64,000 bases of DNA from Actinotignum schaalii_C. Its GTDB lineage: Bacteria > Actinomycetota > Actinomycetes > Actinomycetales > Actinomycetaceae. The notes beneath the pieces are model-generated. The model was given only the letters and a program-made list of their open reading frames with translations. It did not search any database and was not told the DNA's origin. The stretch's first letter is position 1. Each line of letters starts with the position of its first letter. Shown one piece after another: positions 40,116 through 49,532 of this stretch. The translations under genes were made by a program, and so were the position numbers. Location of the stretch: contig NZ_JAWUEL010000007.1 in NCBI RefSeq assembly GCF_034119425.1, forward strand, positions 21,326 to 85,325. Direction: 5' to 3'.

Positions 40116-42362
40116 TTAGGATTTACCATTATTTTCCGCTCCTGCCATCATCATGTCATAGTGATACCTGTGCGCACCATTCCCCTCTTTGTAAAAAACA
40201 TTTCTAAAAAGATCTAACCAGAGATCGGTATTTTCCGATTCGGGTAGATAGTCGTCCGCCTCTATAATGGAATGTGACCCAGTGTTAGTCCAGGCAATAA
40301 GTGCCTTATGCATTACCTGTTCCTCGAGCGAGAGGTCTTCTCCAAGGTAATTTAAGTTATGCAGGCCAACAAGATCTACAAAGTACGTTTCTAGAATCCT
40401 ACGAAGAACGTTAGGGAGCCAGGGTTTTCCGCAATATGGACTAGACTTTGCAATTGCTACTTCGTCCCAGAGCTCCTGGTAAGAATTGCGTATAGGATTC
40501 TTTTTCTCGGGTCCCTGAATACGATTTGCGCCGGGGGAAAGTTTACGAATTCGATAAAAAGCGACATTTTTTGGAGTTTGATTCCTATATTGCACACAAA
40601 GCTCATTATGAAAGCGTCTATTGTGTGTAAGGATAATAAGCTGCTTCACGCGGTCATGCGTTCCTTCTTTAACTTGTTTAATGAGTCGTCTGATGAGCCA
40701 GGAAACGACGAACATAATCTCAGAGTCGAGGCTTGAAATAGGGTCATCAATTACGGCGACTATGCGGTCCGTTTCGTCATCCTGCTTAACCGAAAATAGG
40801 GAGTGGTAGAAATATAAGAATGTGACGAAAGTTCGCTCCCCTTCGCTTAATGATTCAATATCAACCAGGTCGCCATTCGGTCGGATTAACCTATAGCCGT
40901 CCGAATTTCCGGAAGCGGAACAGAGTTTAAAACTTCGGAAACGTGCATCCTCAAGAAGGTTGTTTATCAGTTCGATTGTGCGCTGACTTGAGGTTGAACG
41001 CGAGTGGAGATCCGTTAAATTGTTGCTTATCTCGGTAAGGTCGGATTCCATTCCGTTAATCTTCTTGGAGAGTCCTGCAAGCTTTTGATTTAGTATTCCT
41101 TCCAAACGATTAAATGAGTCGATTAGATCCTTGAGGTGTTCATTCACGAAGACTTTCCAGGATTGTGTTTGGATTCTCTCCCACTCTTTTTCCGAATTCT
41201 TCCACCGGTCATTTAAATTACTGATATCGAGATTAGCCTCAGTTACGAGTCGATCCAGCGCATCGTATTTATCAGCGATCATTACCGGGGTGATTGGCGC
41301 CGAGGGGCTTGCGAGTTTTTGTGTGAGGCTGCTTTGCAATTGGCGTATTGCGCTTTTTAGATTCTCGAAAACTAAAGTAACGTGATCGACCGGTGTGAAA
41401 CGAGCTAGTTTTCCAACATGTTCCCTTTCGTAAGCTGTAATTTGCTGATGTGCGGAATCTAAAATTGTCCTGAAGCTTTGAATGGCTGCGATAGCGTTTC
41501 GGTAAGTGGCGTCGAATACGCTCTCGATCTTAGATTTTAATTCTTCTGAAACTTCTTGTTGGCAGAATGGGCAAACATTGTCAATATTGTGTTGATCATT
41601 AAGGTAGTCAATTCCCTCCCTAACCCAATCGGAATTTGAGAGGGAATTAACCAATGCAGATAGCGGAACGTCAGCGCTCCCGACGATCGGTTTACTGAGC
41701 AAGGAATAGAAGTATTGTGCATTCCGAAAGGTCGAAGGAGGGGGCGGGCATGTGCTAATGGCACTTTCAGTTTCTCTCATTTGGTTTAGGTCGTTTGCCA
41801 TTTTTTCGAGACTGTCAAAGGTTCCGTCTTGAGGGTTGTAAGGTTCGGACGCTACACGCAGAGCTTCCTCAAGGCATTTCCTTTTATTTCCTTTTGTTTT
41901 CGGCATTTTCTGCCTTAAAACATCGGGGATTGAACCGAGCCGTTCCCAAATTTTTTCTTGCAGGGCCTTCTTTTCGGTCTCTAATTCTTCAGCGGTGTTG
42001 GTGTGGTCGGCCTTATAATTCGCTAATTTGGTGTTTATTTTATTTTGCTCTACTGTGAGGTTGTCAATTTTCTTAAGGGTTTCAGCACTGTCTTCACCGA
42101 GAAGAAATACACCCGGTTCTTCACCTTCTGGTTTCGCAAAGACGGATCGAGCGTAACTCCTATTATACACGCGAATTGTATCGGGGTTGCCTCCCCAATG
42201 AACCGCCTGGTTACCTTCAGGCGATAAGGTTGTCAAAAACTCACTTATTGTCGTTTTGCCGGAGCCGTTCGGTCCATAGATATGGTTAATAGTTTCGAGG
42301 TTGTTGAGTCTGGCGTCAACGTCGAAACAGGGGAAAGCTTCAAGGTTGATGTTTTTAATCAT
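40116..42362 (-). CDS. AAA_13 (PrrC/RloC-like) ATPase with zinc-hook-type CxxC
   Basis: 748 residues. An SMC/Rad50-like split ATPase: Walker A in YGPNGSGKTTISEFL near residue 30, then about 400 residues of coiled coil with a central DNVCPFCQQ (CxxC, zinc-hook position), then signature SLSEGERTFV, Walker B AVIDDPISSLD and switch His ILTHN. The C-terminal LRRILETYF and TNTGSHS motifs belong to the AAA_13 family, which includes the tRNA anticodon nucleases PrrC and RloC. A specific anticodon-nuclease triad could not be confirmed by eye. The gene is visibly more AT-rich than its surroundings, pointing to recent acquisition. It is monocistronic with GGAGA before the ATG. Confidence 0.8.
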   Translation of the reverse strand: MIKNINLEAFPCFDVDARLNNLETINHIYGPNGSGKTTISEFLTTLSPEGNQAVHWGGNPDTIRVYNRSYARSVFAKPEGEEPGVFLLGEDSAETLKKIDNLTVEQNKINTKLANYKADHTNTAEELETEKKALQEKIWERLGSIPDVLRQKMPKTKGNKRKCLEEALRVASEPYNPQDGTFDSLEKMANDLNQMRETESAISTCPPPPSTFRNAQYFYSLLSKPIVGSADVPLSALVNSLSNSDWVREGIDYLNDQHNIDNVCPFCQQEVSEELKSKIESVFDATYRNAIAAIQSFRTILDSAHQQITAYEREHVGKLARFTPVDHVTLVFENLKSAIRQLQSSLTQKLASPSAPITPVMIADKYDALDRLVTEANLDISNLNDRWKNSEKEWERIQTQSWKVFVNEHLKDLIDSFNRLEGILNQKLAGLSKKINGMESDLTEISNNLTDLHSRSTSSQRTIELINNLLEDARFRSFKLCSASGNSDGYRLIRPNGDLVDIESLSEGERTFVTFLYFYHSLFSVKQDDETDRIVAVIDDPISSLDSEIMFVVSWLIRRLIKQVKEGTHDRVKQLIILTHNRRFHNELCVQYRNQTPKNVAFYRIRKLSPGANRIQGPEKKNPIRNSYQELWDEVAIAKSSPYCGKPWLPNVLRRILETYFVDLVGLHNLNYLGEDLSLEEQVMHKALIAWTNTGSHSIIEADDYLPESENTDLWLDLFRNVFYKEGNGAHRYHYDMMMAGAENNGKS

Positions 42363-42512
42363 GATTCTCCTAGCCTACGGATGGGGCGCGGACCGTTTAT
42401 TGGGCGGTTGATTGTTTGAGTGCCGTGCTGTTATTTGCAACGATATGAAAAACAGTTTCGAAGTGAACATTCAAACGAATAATAGAAAGGGATGTCATTT
42501 TGGTTAGGCTCC

Positions 42513-43781
42513 TTATGAGAGGGCTCGGTCGATAGTTAGACGGATAAAACTCTCGCTCCCCTTGTCATAGCGGTATCGGGTGTTTTCCCCGTTTTGAATG
42601 AGCTCAACGGCAGTGGCGATGGCTTCGCGGGGGACGATGAACCATTCGCTCGGGTCGTAGTTTCTGCCCTCGCTATCGATTTGCGAGAGGGATACTTTTA
42701 CGTCCGCGAAGATCTGGTGGAGCAGATGCTCCAATTTCGCGGCGTTCACATCGTAGGTGACGTATGTGTCCACAATTTCGACGGGTGCCATGAGGTAGGT
42801 AGGTGATTGTTCCGCCCCGGCGATGCGCTTTTCTACCGGCCCGCGCGAGAACCCGATCTTGTGGAGGTTGCGCAGGCTGGAGATTTGCGGATCTGTGGAG
42901 AGGGAACGCAGCACATAGATCCACCCGGTTGGAGTTTCGTCCGGGGAAGCTTCGTTGGTAATTTCACTAGAGGCCTCAACATCCGCCGAGGGTTCGGCGT
43001 AGGCAAGGTCGTAAGCAACATCGGCGGGTTGGGTGATGATCCGGCCATCTTCCTCTCCCATTCGTCCCGCGAGGGATTGGCGGAAGAGATCAGATTCGGT
43101 CCCGTTTTCGAAAATGACGCGTAACCGTTGCCGGGTGCGGATTTCACCGCCGGTAAGGTGTTTTTCGTCGTCTCCTTGGAAAGCTACATATCCCATGACT
43201 CCGTTGAGTACGAAGTACAGGCCCTCACGAATCGCGTTGATGCCGGTGTCTAGACTCTTATAAGGCTTCTGCTCCACGACCCCGGCCGATAGCTGTGCAT
43301 GCTTCGCCTTGAAAAGTGGCTCAAACTTCTCAAACTCTTTTGCTTTCACGCGTTTGGCCACGTAGTCCGGCGCTGTATTAGTCCGCGGCGGCGCAGCGGG
43401 GAGCCGGGACACATCGGTGATCCCGTATCCGTCGTCCAGGAGGTTGAATTCATCGGAGGCCAGAACATCGTCGATGCTCTGCGGGGCTTCTTCGCGGGTG
43501 AGCAGCCCGAATTCCGTGTCGAGATCCTTGAGCTTCTCAAGCTTTTCGGGATCGGCACGGATTCCCTCCAGGCGCGCCCCGAGTTTGCGCTCCCCAATAG
43601 AGCGGGTGTGCGGATCGGGTTCGCGCCCTTCTTTGGCCCGGAAATCCACGATTTCCAGGAAGGCGCGTTCTAGCCGGTCTTCACTGGTGAAACGCCGCGG
43701 GGCGGGAGGGGCGTCAAGCAGCCCTTCGGTATCGGAGGCGAGGATCTTCGCGAATTCCGCTTCAAAATCGAAATCAGCCAT
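42513..43781 (-). CDS. yeeC: YeeC-like GIY-YIG (T5orf172) protein
   Basis: 422 residues. The C-terminal third has a T5orf172/MUG113 GIY-YIG-type domain: GWIYVLRSLS, LHKIGFSRGPVEKRIAGAE and the later Glu-containing KLEHLLHQIF. The N-terminal two thirds are charged and carry no known domain. In B. subtilis, yeeC follows yeeA and yeeB in the same order and is thought to be part of a former restriction system. A nuclease role is therefore plausible. The ATG overlaps the helicase stop by one base (TAATG), so translation is coupled. Confidence 0.75.
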   Translation of the reverse strand: MADFDFEAEFAKILASDTEGLLDAPPAPRRFTSEDRLERAFLEIVDFRAKEGREPDPHTRSIGERKLGARLEGIRADPEKLEKLKDLDTEFGLLTREEAPQSIDDVLASDEFNLLDDGYGITDVSRLPAAPPRTNTAPDYVAKRVKAKEFEKFEPLFKAKHAQLSAGVVEQKPYKSLDTGINAIREGLYFVLNGVMGYVAFQGDDEKHLTGGEIRTRQRLRVIFENGTESDLFRQSLAGRMGEEDGRIITQPADVAYDLAYAEPSADVEASSEITNEASPDETPTGWIYVLRSLSTDPQISSLRNLHKIGFSRGPVEKRIAGAEQSPTYLMAPVEIVDTYVTYDVNAAKLEHLLHQIFADVKVSLSQIDSEGRNYDPSEWFIVPREAIATAVELIQNGENTRYRYDKGSESFIRLTIDRALS

Positions 43782-45898
43782 TAGTTCTTATCTCCCTGTG
43801 AAGCATCGGCGCTCGCGGTACGTGCCGGCACCGGCACATCTTCAGCGTGCTTGCCGCCGCTGCGCACTGTCGCGGGTTCGCTCTGCTCCACTCCAGCCGC
43901 AGCTTCAGCTGCTGCTTCGGCCGCGGCTTTCTCAGCATCATGCTTTGCTTTTTCACGTTGCAGGATGAGCAGGCCTTCGGCATACATTTTCTCGGTGGGG
44001 TCGTCGCTGCGGACGTCCGGCCGGCGGCCATTGACCTTGACCCAGTCGGTGATTGCGGGCCACATCTCCATTGCTTCTTCCGGCTTCAGGGTGATGCGGG
44101 TGGCGGCAATGGCGTCCTGGATGATGCGCAGCACCGGGCTGGAGACCTGCTTGGACATCACTTCGAAGGCCTTCTGGAAGGGGTTGATGGATTCGATGAG
44201 GTCGATATTGATCTCATCGATATCCACGAACTTATTCCCCATTTCCACGAAACGCCGGTCACCCACGGTCCGCACTTCGCCAGATTTGATCACGGAGGAG
44301 ACCACCACATGCTGGCGGATTTGCTCGACTTCTTTCTCAGTGATGTCCGGGTAGGTTTGGCGAATGATGCGCGGGATAAGCACCTTGTTGATGACTTCGG
44401 GTTCCGCAGCTCCGGCCGCGGCCCGCGCCACCTGGTCATCTTGCAAAATATTGGCCTTGAGGTCATCAATACCGGTGGCGATAATCTCCTTGGCACGCTT
44501 CGTCGTGGGCTCCACCAGGCCTTTGACTTCCAGGGTGCCGGGATCTGGGGTTTCGTCTGTGTTCCGCTTGGCTCGGAAGTTGTAGTTCGGGGCAAGCACC
44601 TGTTCCATGAGCAGCGCCGCGGTGATACCTTTCAAAACGTTATTGACGGTAAGTGTCACTTCGTTTTGGGTGGCATCCGGTTCGGCCAAAAGGTTGGTGA
44701 ACTGGGCGTGGCTTTTCCCGGGGCTATCGCGGGTGACGCGCCCGATGATCTGGATGAGTTCGGTATGGGAGGCACGGTAGCCAACCGTGAGGGCGTGTTC
44801 GGCGAAAGGCCAGTCGAAACCTTCTTTCGCCATGCCGAGCGCGATGATGATATCGGCGGCGTCGCGATTCTTCGCGGCCACATCAGTCAAGTACACCAGG
44901 GTCTTAGCGCGCGCTTTCTCATCGCTATCGTCCACAAGGTCGGCCACGCGCAGCACGGCACCGGTGTCACGCCGCCGCACGAAGATCATGCAGTCATCTC
45001 CGGGGAAACGCGGCTCTACCTGCGCAACTTCTTCGGGCGAAAGCACCTCGCCGATAATGTCGAGGATTTTCCCAACTTCTTCGTACTTGTCCTTGGTGGA
45101 TTCCCCGGAGTTCACGGACGGGATATGCAGAATGGTTTTCTTGTCGAGGTCCAGCACTTCCGCGATGGCGTCGGTATAACGGCCCTGGTAGAAGTGGTGG
45201 CCGATCCCTAGTGTTTTCAGGTACTGGTAGCCGTTGAGCTGGTCGTAATAGTTGAAGGTGACGGGCGTGAATTTCGCTTCGTCTTTCGGGTCCAGCACAG
45301 GCACGGAGTCACCGCGGAAATAGGAGCCGGTCATGGCGATGATATGTGCGTCGGACTGCTCCATAATGGCATGCAGCACGGAACCGAGCCGGTTGTTGTC
45401 TAGGTCTGCGGAGACGTGATGGAATTCGTCAATCGCGATCACACAGCCGTTGAAGTCCTCGGGTTTGGCCTGTTCAAAGGCGAAACGCAGGGTGGCGTGC
45501 GTGCAGACGAGTGTGGCATCCGGCCCTTCCAGGAAACGCAGGAATGCGGCGACTTTCGATTCGTTACTGCCGGGTGTACACAGGTTGTTTGCCGGTTTGA
45601 CGTCCCAGTCCGCGAAGAAGCCGTAGGTGGTGAGGTCGGTGGGCGCGAAGGATGCGCCGATGGAGCGTTCGGGTACCGCCACGATGACCTTGCGCCGGCC
45701 CTGGTTGAAGAGCTTATCGAGCGCGATAAACATGAGCGCGCGCGATTTCCCGGAAGCGGGGGGCGCTTTGATGAGCAGGTACTGGGAGGCGCGCTGTTCA
45801 TAGGCACGAGCCTGCATTTCCCGCATCCCGAGCTCATCGGTCGCAACCGATTTCCCGGTTTGCGCATAGGTCACGTCCACAACGTTTTCGGTGGCCAC
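43781..45898 (-). CDS. yeeB: YeeB-like DEAD/DEAH-box (SF2) helicase
   Basis: 705 residues. Helicase motifs in order: I in KAPPASGKSRALMF, II in AIDEFHH (a DEFH variant of DEAH), III in AMTGSY, and VI in IIGRVTRDSPGKS. The C-terminus is Ala/Glu-rich and ends in a low-complexity tail. It resembles the translocase subunits of type III-like and type II restriction systems and B. subtilis YeeB. It starts with GTG two bases after the methyltransferase stop. In the complex it presumably moves along DNA for the methyltransferase or nuclease partner. Confidence 0.82.
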   Translation of the reverse strand: MATENVVDVTYAQTGKSVATDELGMREMQARAYEQRASQYLLIKAPPASGKSRALMFIALDKLFNQGRRKVIVAVPERSIGASFAPTDLTTYGFFADWDVKPANNLCTPGSNESKVAAFLRFLEGPDATLVCTHATLRFAFEQAKPEDFNGCVIAIDEFHHVSADLDNNRLGSVLHAIMEQSDAHIIAMTGSYFRGDSVPVLDPKDEAKFTPVTFNYYDQLNGYQYLKTLGIGHHFYQGRYTDAIAEVLDLDKKTILHIPSVNSGESTKDKYEEVGKILDIIGEVLSPEEVAQVEPRFPGDDCMIFVRRRDTGAVLRVADLVDDSDEKARAKTLVYLTDVAAKNRDAADIIIALGMAKEGFDWPFAEHALTVGYRASHTELIQIIGRVTRDSPGKSHAQFTNLLAEPDATQNEVTLTVNNVLKGITAALLMEQVLAPNYNFRAKRNTDETPDPGTLEVKGLVEPTTKRAKEIIATGIDDLKANILQDDQVARAAAGAAEPEVINKVLIPRIIRQTYPDITEKEVEQIRQHVVVSSVIKSGEVRTVGDRRFVEMGNKFVDIDEINIDLIESINPFQKAFEVMSKQVSSPVLRIIQDAIAATRITLKPEEAMEMWPAITDWVKVNGRRPDVRSDDPTEKMYAEGLLILQREKAKHDAEKAAAEAAAEAAAGVEQSEPATVRSGGKHAEDVPVPARTASADASQGDKN

Positions 45899-45900
45899 GG

Positions 45901-48651
45901 CTATTTCCCTTCTGCTTCGATCATCTGTTGATACTTCGCGAATAGCACCGCGAGGCGTTCCTCATCGGATGCGAACGGGGTGCTCTTGTAAAGTCTATCG
46001 ACTGCTTCGTCAATTTTTTCGTGTGCTTCGCGGAGGTTGCGCGGCATGTGGTCCGGGTCGTAGAGCTCGGCTAAGGTTTTTTCGCAGTGGTATTCGCGTA
46101 CATCGAGTACGCGTAGCGCGCGTTTTGTGAGTTCTTCTTTCGACGACGCCGACAACTCTGGCACGGGGAAAGTGTTATAGACCAAGGTATTCGAGTACCG
46201 GAAGTCGGTTTTCATCTTCCCGCCAACGGTACGTAGCCAGGCCATGTGCATTTTCGAGGTTAGCAAGGCGAACAGCCACGGCTCAGCATCGTAAACAGCG
46301 AAGGAAGCATCGGAGATGACAGTGTTCGAATCAAGATATCCGATGGGCACGTAAGATCGGCGTTCGGAAGAATGGCGTGGAACGATGATTGAGTCGGTTG
46401 GCTTGTAGCTCGTGAATTCAAATTTCCACGGGGACTTAGCAAGGTTTTGAGTTGCTGTTTTCCTACTTGACAACCGGAATTTAGCAACGCGATCTAGATG
46501 CTTCTTCACGAAAGCGATGCCACCGAGTTTCGGGACATTTTCTTGTTCGATCCACAAGCAGAAGCGGTCTTTTCCGTTTATGAAGTCATCAGCCCCCGCA
46601 AAAGCTTTAATAACTTGGTCGAGTTCAGGGTTTGTTGTCAACGCTTCTGCGGTCTCATCTGGGGAGAGGATGAGGTTTCCTCCGTCAGTAGGTTTTGAAC
46701 CGTTGGTCATTTTCGGCAATGTGGGTGAAAGAACTGTACGACGGGAAGGGACATAAATATCCGGACCGCTAATGAGGTAGGCGTTAATATTCTCAACCGG
46801 AGTTCGCACCAGGTCCGTGAAGAGGTATTTCGGCTCGGAAGATTCATTGCGCAGGCTAATAACTGCTACGGTCACTCCCGCATTATGGGAGGCATTATTA
46901 CTCCATTTGAAGGAGGTGTAGGCGTAGCCGATTTCAATACCGCCCGTGAAAACATGGGGGTGGAGCAGGGCAACCTGCTCACCCTGGGTGATGGAATTCG
47001 TGGTCACGAAAGCGAGCTTGGCCCGGCTGCCGCGAATGTAATTGGCACCCTTAATGAACCATAGGGCAACGTAATCAAGCTTCTTCGGGTACTTCGCGCT
47101 ATCGAAAACATAGGCGAAGTCCTCTTTCTGATCCTTGGTCTGGTACGTACTTCCTACATAAGGCGGATTTCCGATAATGTAAATTTCATCTGTTCCGTTA
47201 TTGGGGCAGACCTCGTTCCAGTCGAGGCGGGTGGCATTGCCATGCACGATGTGCCCGGTTTCTTTGAGCGGGATGAGGGGAATATCCAGGCCGAACTTGG
47301 CTTTGAACTCCTGGTTCATCTGGTGCTTGGCGATCCAGAGTGAAAGGATGGCCATCTCCACGGAGATGTCATCAATTTCGATGCCGTAGAAGTTCTCAAT
47401 ATTGATAACCGAGGATCCGAAGCCCAGGGTGGCAGCGCCGAGCTTTTCTTCTTCACCCATGCCGAGCAGACCCCAGCGGCCTGCCGAAGAAAGGGAATCG
47501 ATGCGGTCTAGGATGGCATGCTCGAGCTTCCGCAATTCCTTATATGCGATAACTAAAAAGTTGCCGCTGCCGCTGGCCGGATCAAAAAGCTTGATTTTTG
47601 AAATTCTTGTGAGGAGTTTCTTGAGGCGGGGTACCGATTCGCAGGCTTTGTCATATTCGTTCCAGAGTTCATCCAGGAAAAGCGGCTTGATTGTTTTGAG
47701 GATATTGGGCACCGAGGTGTAGTGCTGGCCCAGATTAGCGCGCTGATCCTTATCCACCACCGCCTGGAACATGGATCCGAAAATATCCGGGTTGATTTCC
47801 GACCAATCCAGGGTGCCGAGCTCCAGGAGCGAATCGCGCGCGTGCTTGGTGAATTGGGGGACTGTCAAAGAGGCGGCGTCGTCGTTATTAATACGGAAAA
47901 GGCGACCATTGACGTAGGGGAAGCTCTGCAAGTAGACGGGTTTATCTGCGGAGCTTGGGGTATCAAGCGCGTGGAAAAGTGCGGTGAGGAATGCGGCGGT
48001 GTCAGAGCCGTCGCGCTGGGTGTGTGAGCCGACCGCGCTGGTGAACTGGCCTTTTGCGAAGATGCCGGTATCCTCCGCGAAGAAACAGAAGAGAAGGCGA
48101 GTGAAGAAGATGTTGAGGCTGTGGGGAGATTTGTCCTCGTGGAAGAGGTTGGGGTTGGCGGCGAGGAGTTCGTCGTACACCTTGCTCATGTGTTCGGCGG
48201 CGCGGCGGTCCGCGTGGGTATCCGAGGAGAAATGTTGTTTCTCCATATTCGCCCAGGGGAGGAAGAAGGTGAAATCGCTGGCGAGTTTGGCGAGGGGGAT
48301 GCTGAGAGAATCGCCGGTTTTGGTGTCAATTGCGGCGAGGGATTCGTAATTCGTGGCGATGACGAAGCGGGTATTGAAGCGGAGCGCGGCTTCGCTGGTT
48401 TTCATTTCCAGCGCGGCGGCCATGAGGTCACGGCTGGTTTCAGCCAGGTAGATCTTGTTTTTCCACACGATATCGCGCTCCGGGTTCGCCGCGACGTTGA
48501 GCGAGCTGGCGGTGGTGGAACGCAGGCGGGTGACGCTGGATTTGGAGATGCCGTAAGCGAGGAGGAGGTCGAAGAAGAAATCGCGGGTGAAGGGCGCACG
48601 GGAGGTGAGTTTCTTGACGTGCTCCTCAATACTCTGGAGAGTGATGGCCAC
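45901..48651 (-). CDS. yeeA: DnmA/YeeA-like adenine DNA methyltransferase (MmeI-related)
   Basis: 916 residues. SAM motif I is LFDPASGSGNFLVIAY and catalytic motif IV is NPPY (in IIGNPPYVGS), marking an N6-adenine methyltransferase. The N-terminal domain corresponds to the nuclease/helical region of MmeI-type enzymes, but at the ExK position it reads IYLAETSRDL, so the catalytic Lys is missing. Methylation without self-encoded cleavage is expected, as for B. subtilis DnmA (YeeA). A target-recognition region follows motif IV. The start is a GTG preceded by AAAGGAG. It heads the yeeA-yeeB-yeeC operon. Confidence 0.85.
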   Translation of the reverse strand: MAITLQSIEEHVKKLTSRAPFTRDFFFDLLLAYGISKSSVTRLRSTTASSLNVAANPERDIVWKNKIYLAETSRDLMAAALEMKTSEAALRFNTRFVIATNYESLAAIDTKTGDSLSIPLAKLASDFTFFLPWANMEKQHFSSDTHADRRAAEHMSKVYDELLAANPNLFHEDKSPHSLNIFFTRLLFCFFAEDTGIFAKGQFTSAVGSHTQRDGSDTAAFLTALFHALDTPSSADKPVYLQSFPYVNGRLFRINNDDAASLTVPQFTKHARDSLLELGTLDWSEINPDIFGSMFQAVVDKDQRANLGQHYTSVPNILKTIKPLFLDELWNEYDKACESVPRLKKLLTRISKIKLFDPASGSGNFLVIAYKELRKLEHAILDRIDSLSSAGRWGLLGMGEEEKLGAATLGFGSSVINIENFYGIEIDDISVEMAILSLWIAKHQMNQEFKAKFGLDIPLIPLKETGHIVHGNATRLDWNEVCPNNGTDEIYIIGNPPYVGSTYQTKDQKEDFAYVFDSAKYPKKLDYVALWFIKGANYIRGSRAKLAFVTTNSITQGEQVALLHPHVFTGGIEIGYAYTSFKWSNNASHNAGVTVAVISLRNESSEPKYLFTDLVRTPVENINAYLISGPDIYVPSRRTVLSPTLPKMTNGSKPTDGGNLILSPDETAEALTTNPELDQVIKAFAGADDFINGKDRFCLWIEQENVPKLGGIAFVKKHLDRVAKFRLSSRKTATQNLAKSPWKFEFTSYKPTDSIIVPRHSSERRSYVPIGYLDSNTVISDASFAVYDAEPWLFALLTSKMHMAWLRTVGGKMKTDFRYSNTLVYNTFPVPELSASSKEELTKRALRVLDVREYHCEKTLAELYDPDHMPRNLREAHEKIDEAVDRLYKSTPFASDEERLAVLFAKYQQMIEAEGK

Positions 48652-48812
48652 GGCCGGCTCCTTTCGCGGACGGGCCCGGGCGCGGCGCAGGTGCGGCGGC
48701 CTGGGCGATACGTTCCTATCTTAGAGGGGGCTTGCGACAGAAAATCGGTCATCTACGTCATGTCCGCTGGGACGGAGACTCGCTGCGGAGCTGTGTGCAA
48801 GGGTATTACATT

Positions 48813-48833
48813 CATGGTTATAATATAACCATG
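48813..48833. promoter_or_regulatory. Perfect palindrome covering -10 and start codon
   Basis: Arms of 10 bp (CATGGTTATA and its complement) around one base. It contains TATAAT (48819-48824) and ends with the ATG (48831-48833) of the next gene, so -10 to ATG is only 6 nt (leaderless). A bound repressor would block transcription fully. The downstream XRE protein is the natural candidate. Confidence 0.75.
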
Positions 48834-49532
48834 AGTAGTAATAGCTTCGGTCGGGATCCCTTTGACGAGGTTCACGGTCTTGCTCGCGATGTTTTCAATG
48901 AACTCAACGAGGTCCTTAGTGACGGTATGGCGGCAGCTTTCGCGAATATGGGGATTCGGTTAGCTGGACTATCTCGTAAAGAGGATCCGCATGCTTTTGG
49001 GCTAATAATACGAAGTGAACTTCGCGACTACTTGAAGCACTCTCAGCGGCTCGAAGGATGGCAGATTCGGGGGAAGTCGCAGTGCTTAGGAGAGCTGTTA
49101 CTCGTGAAGCCTGAATGGGGCGTTGAAGTTCGGATGTTGAAAGAACGCTCAAACGACTCGGCCTTGGCTATCGAAGAATATCTTGGTAGCCAACGGGAGA
49201 AATGCAACTCCGCAGAGGTTCAGGTTGCGATAGGTATACCTATCGATGTTGAACCTTTGCCACACGAAAATCCTTATAAATTCGTCTTCTACTGGGATTA
49301 TCGGGATCAAAATGGTCAAATCGAAGGTTGTAAATGCCGCTTGGTCATGATTACAGGCCCTGGAGAAAATCGGATTCCGATACCTACGTGGGTATCAATG
49401 CCTATTTCTACGGAAATTGCAGTGAGTGAAGAAGAAAAGTGGCAGTACGCCAGCGAAGACAATGGCTACGACTACTATGGGAGGCAGGCAAACGATAGTC
49501 CGGCAAACGGAGAATTGGAGTGCAGCCAATAG
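48831..49532 (+). CDS. Hypothetical protein partnered with XRE-ImmA/IrrE gene
   Basis: 233 residues, no membrane segment, no domain I recognise. The N-terminal half is helical and acidic, the middle has a YLKHSQRLEGWQIRGKSQCLGE block, and the C-terminal half has strands (EVQVAIGIPIDVEP, YKFVFYWDYRD). It overlaps the next gene by 13 bp, so the two are translated together. The position first in a two-gene unit under a palindromic operator is that of a toxin or of the substrate of the ImmA-like protease. That role is inferred from layout only. Confidence 0.7.
   Translation: MSSNSFGRDPFDEVHGLARDVFNELNEVLSDGMAAAFANMGIRLAGLSRKEDPHAFGLIIRSELRDYLKHSQRLEGWQIRGKSQCLGELLLVKPEWGVEVRMLKERSNDSALAIEEYLGSQREKCNSAEVQVAIGIPIDVEPLPHENPYKFVFYWDYRDQNGQIEGCKCRLVMITGPGENRIPIPTWVSMPISTEIAVSEEEKWQYASEDNGYDYYGRQANDSPANGELECSQ

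Noticed and set aside
43847..45211. 454-codon open frame antisense to the YeeB-like helicase
   Set aside because: All helicase motifs are on the minus strand; the plus-strand product is a Gly/His/Asp-rich shadow.
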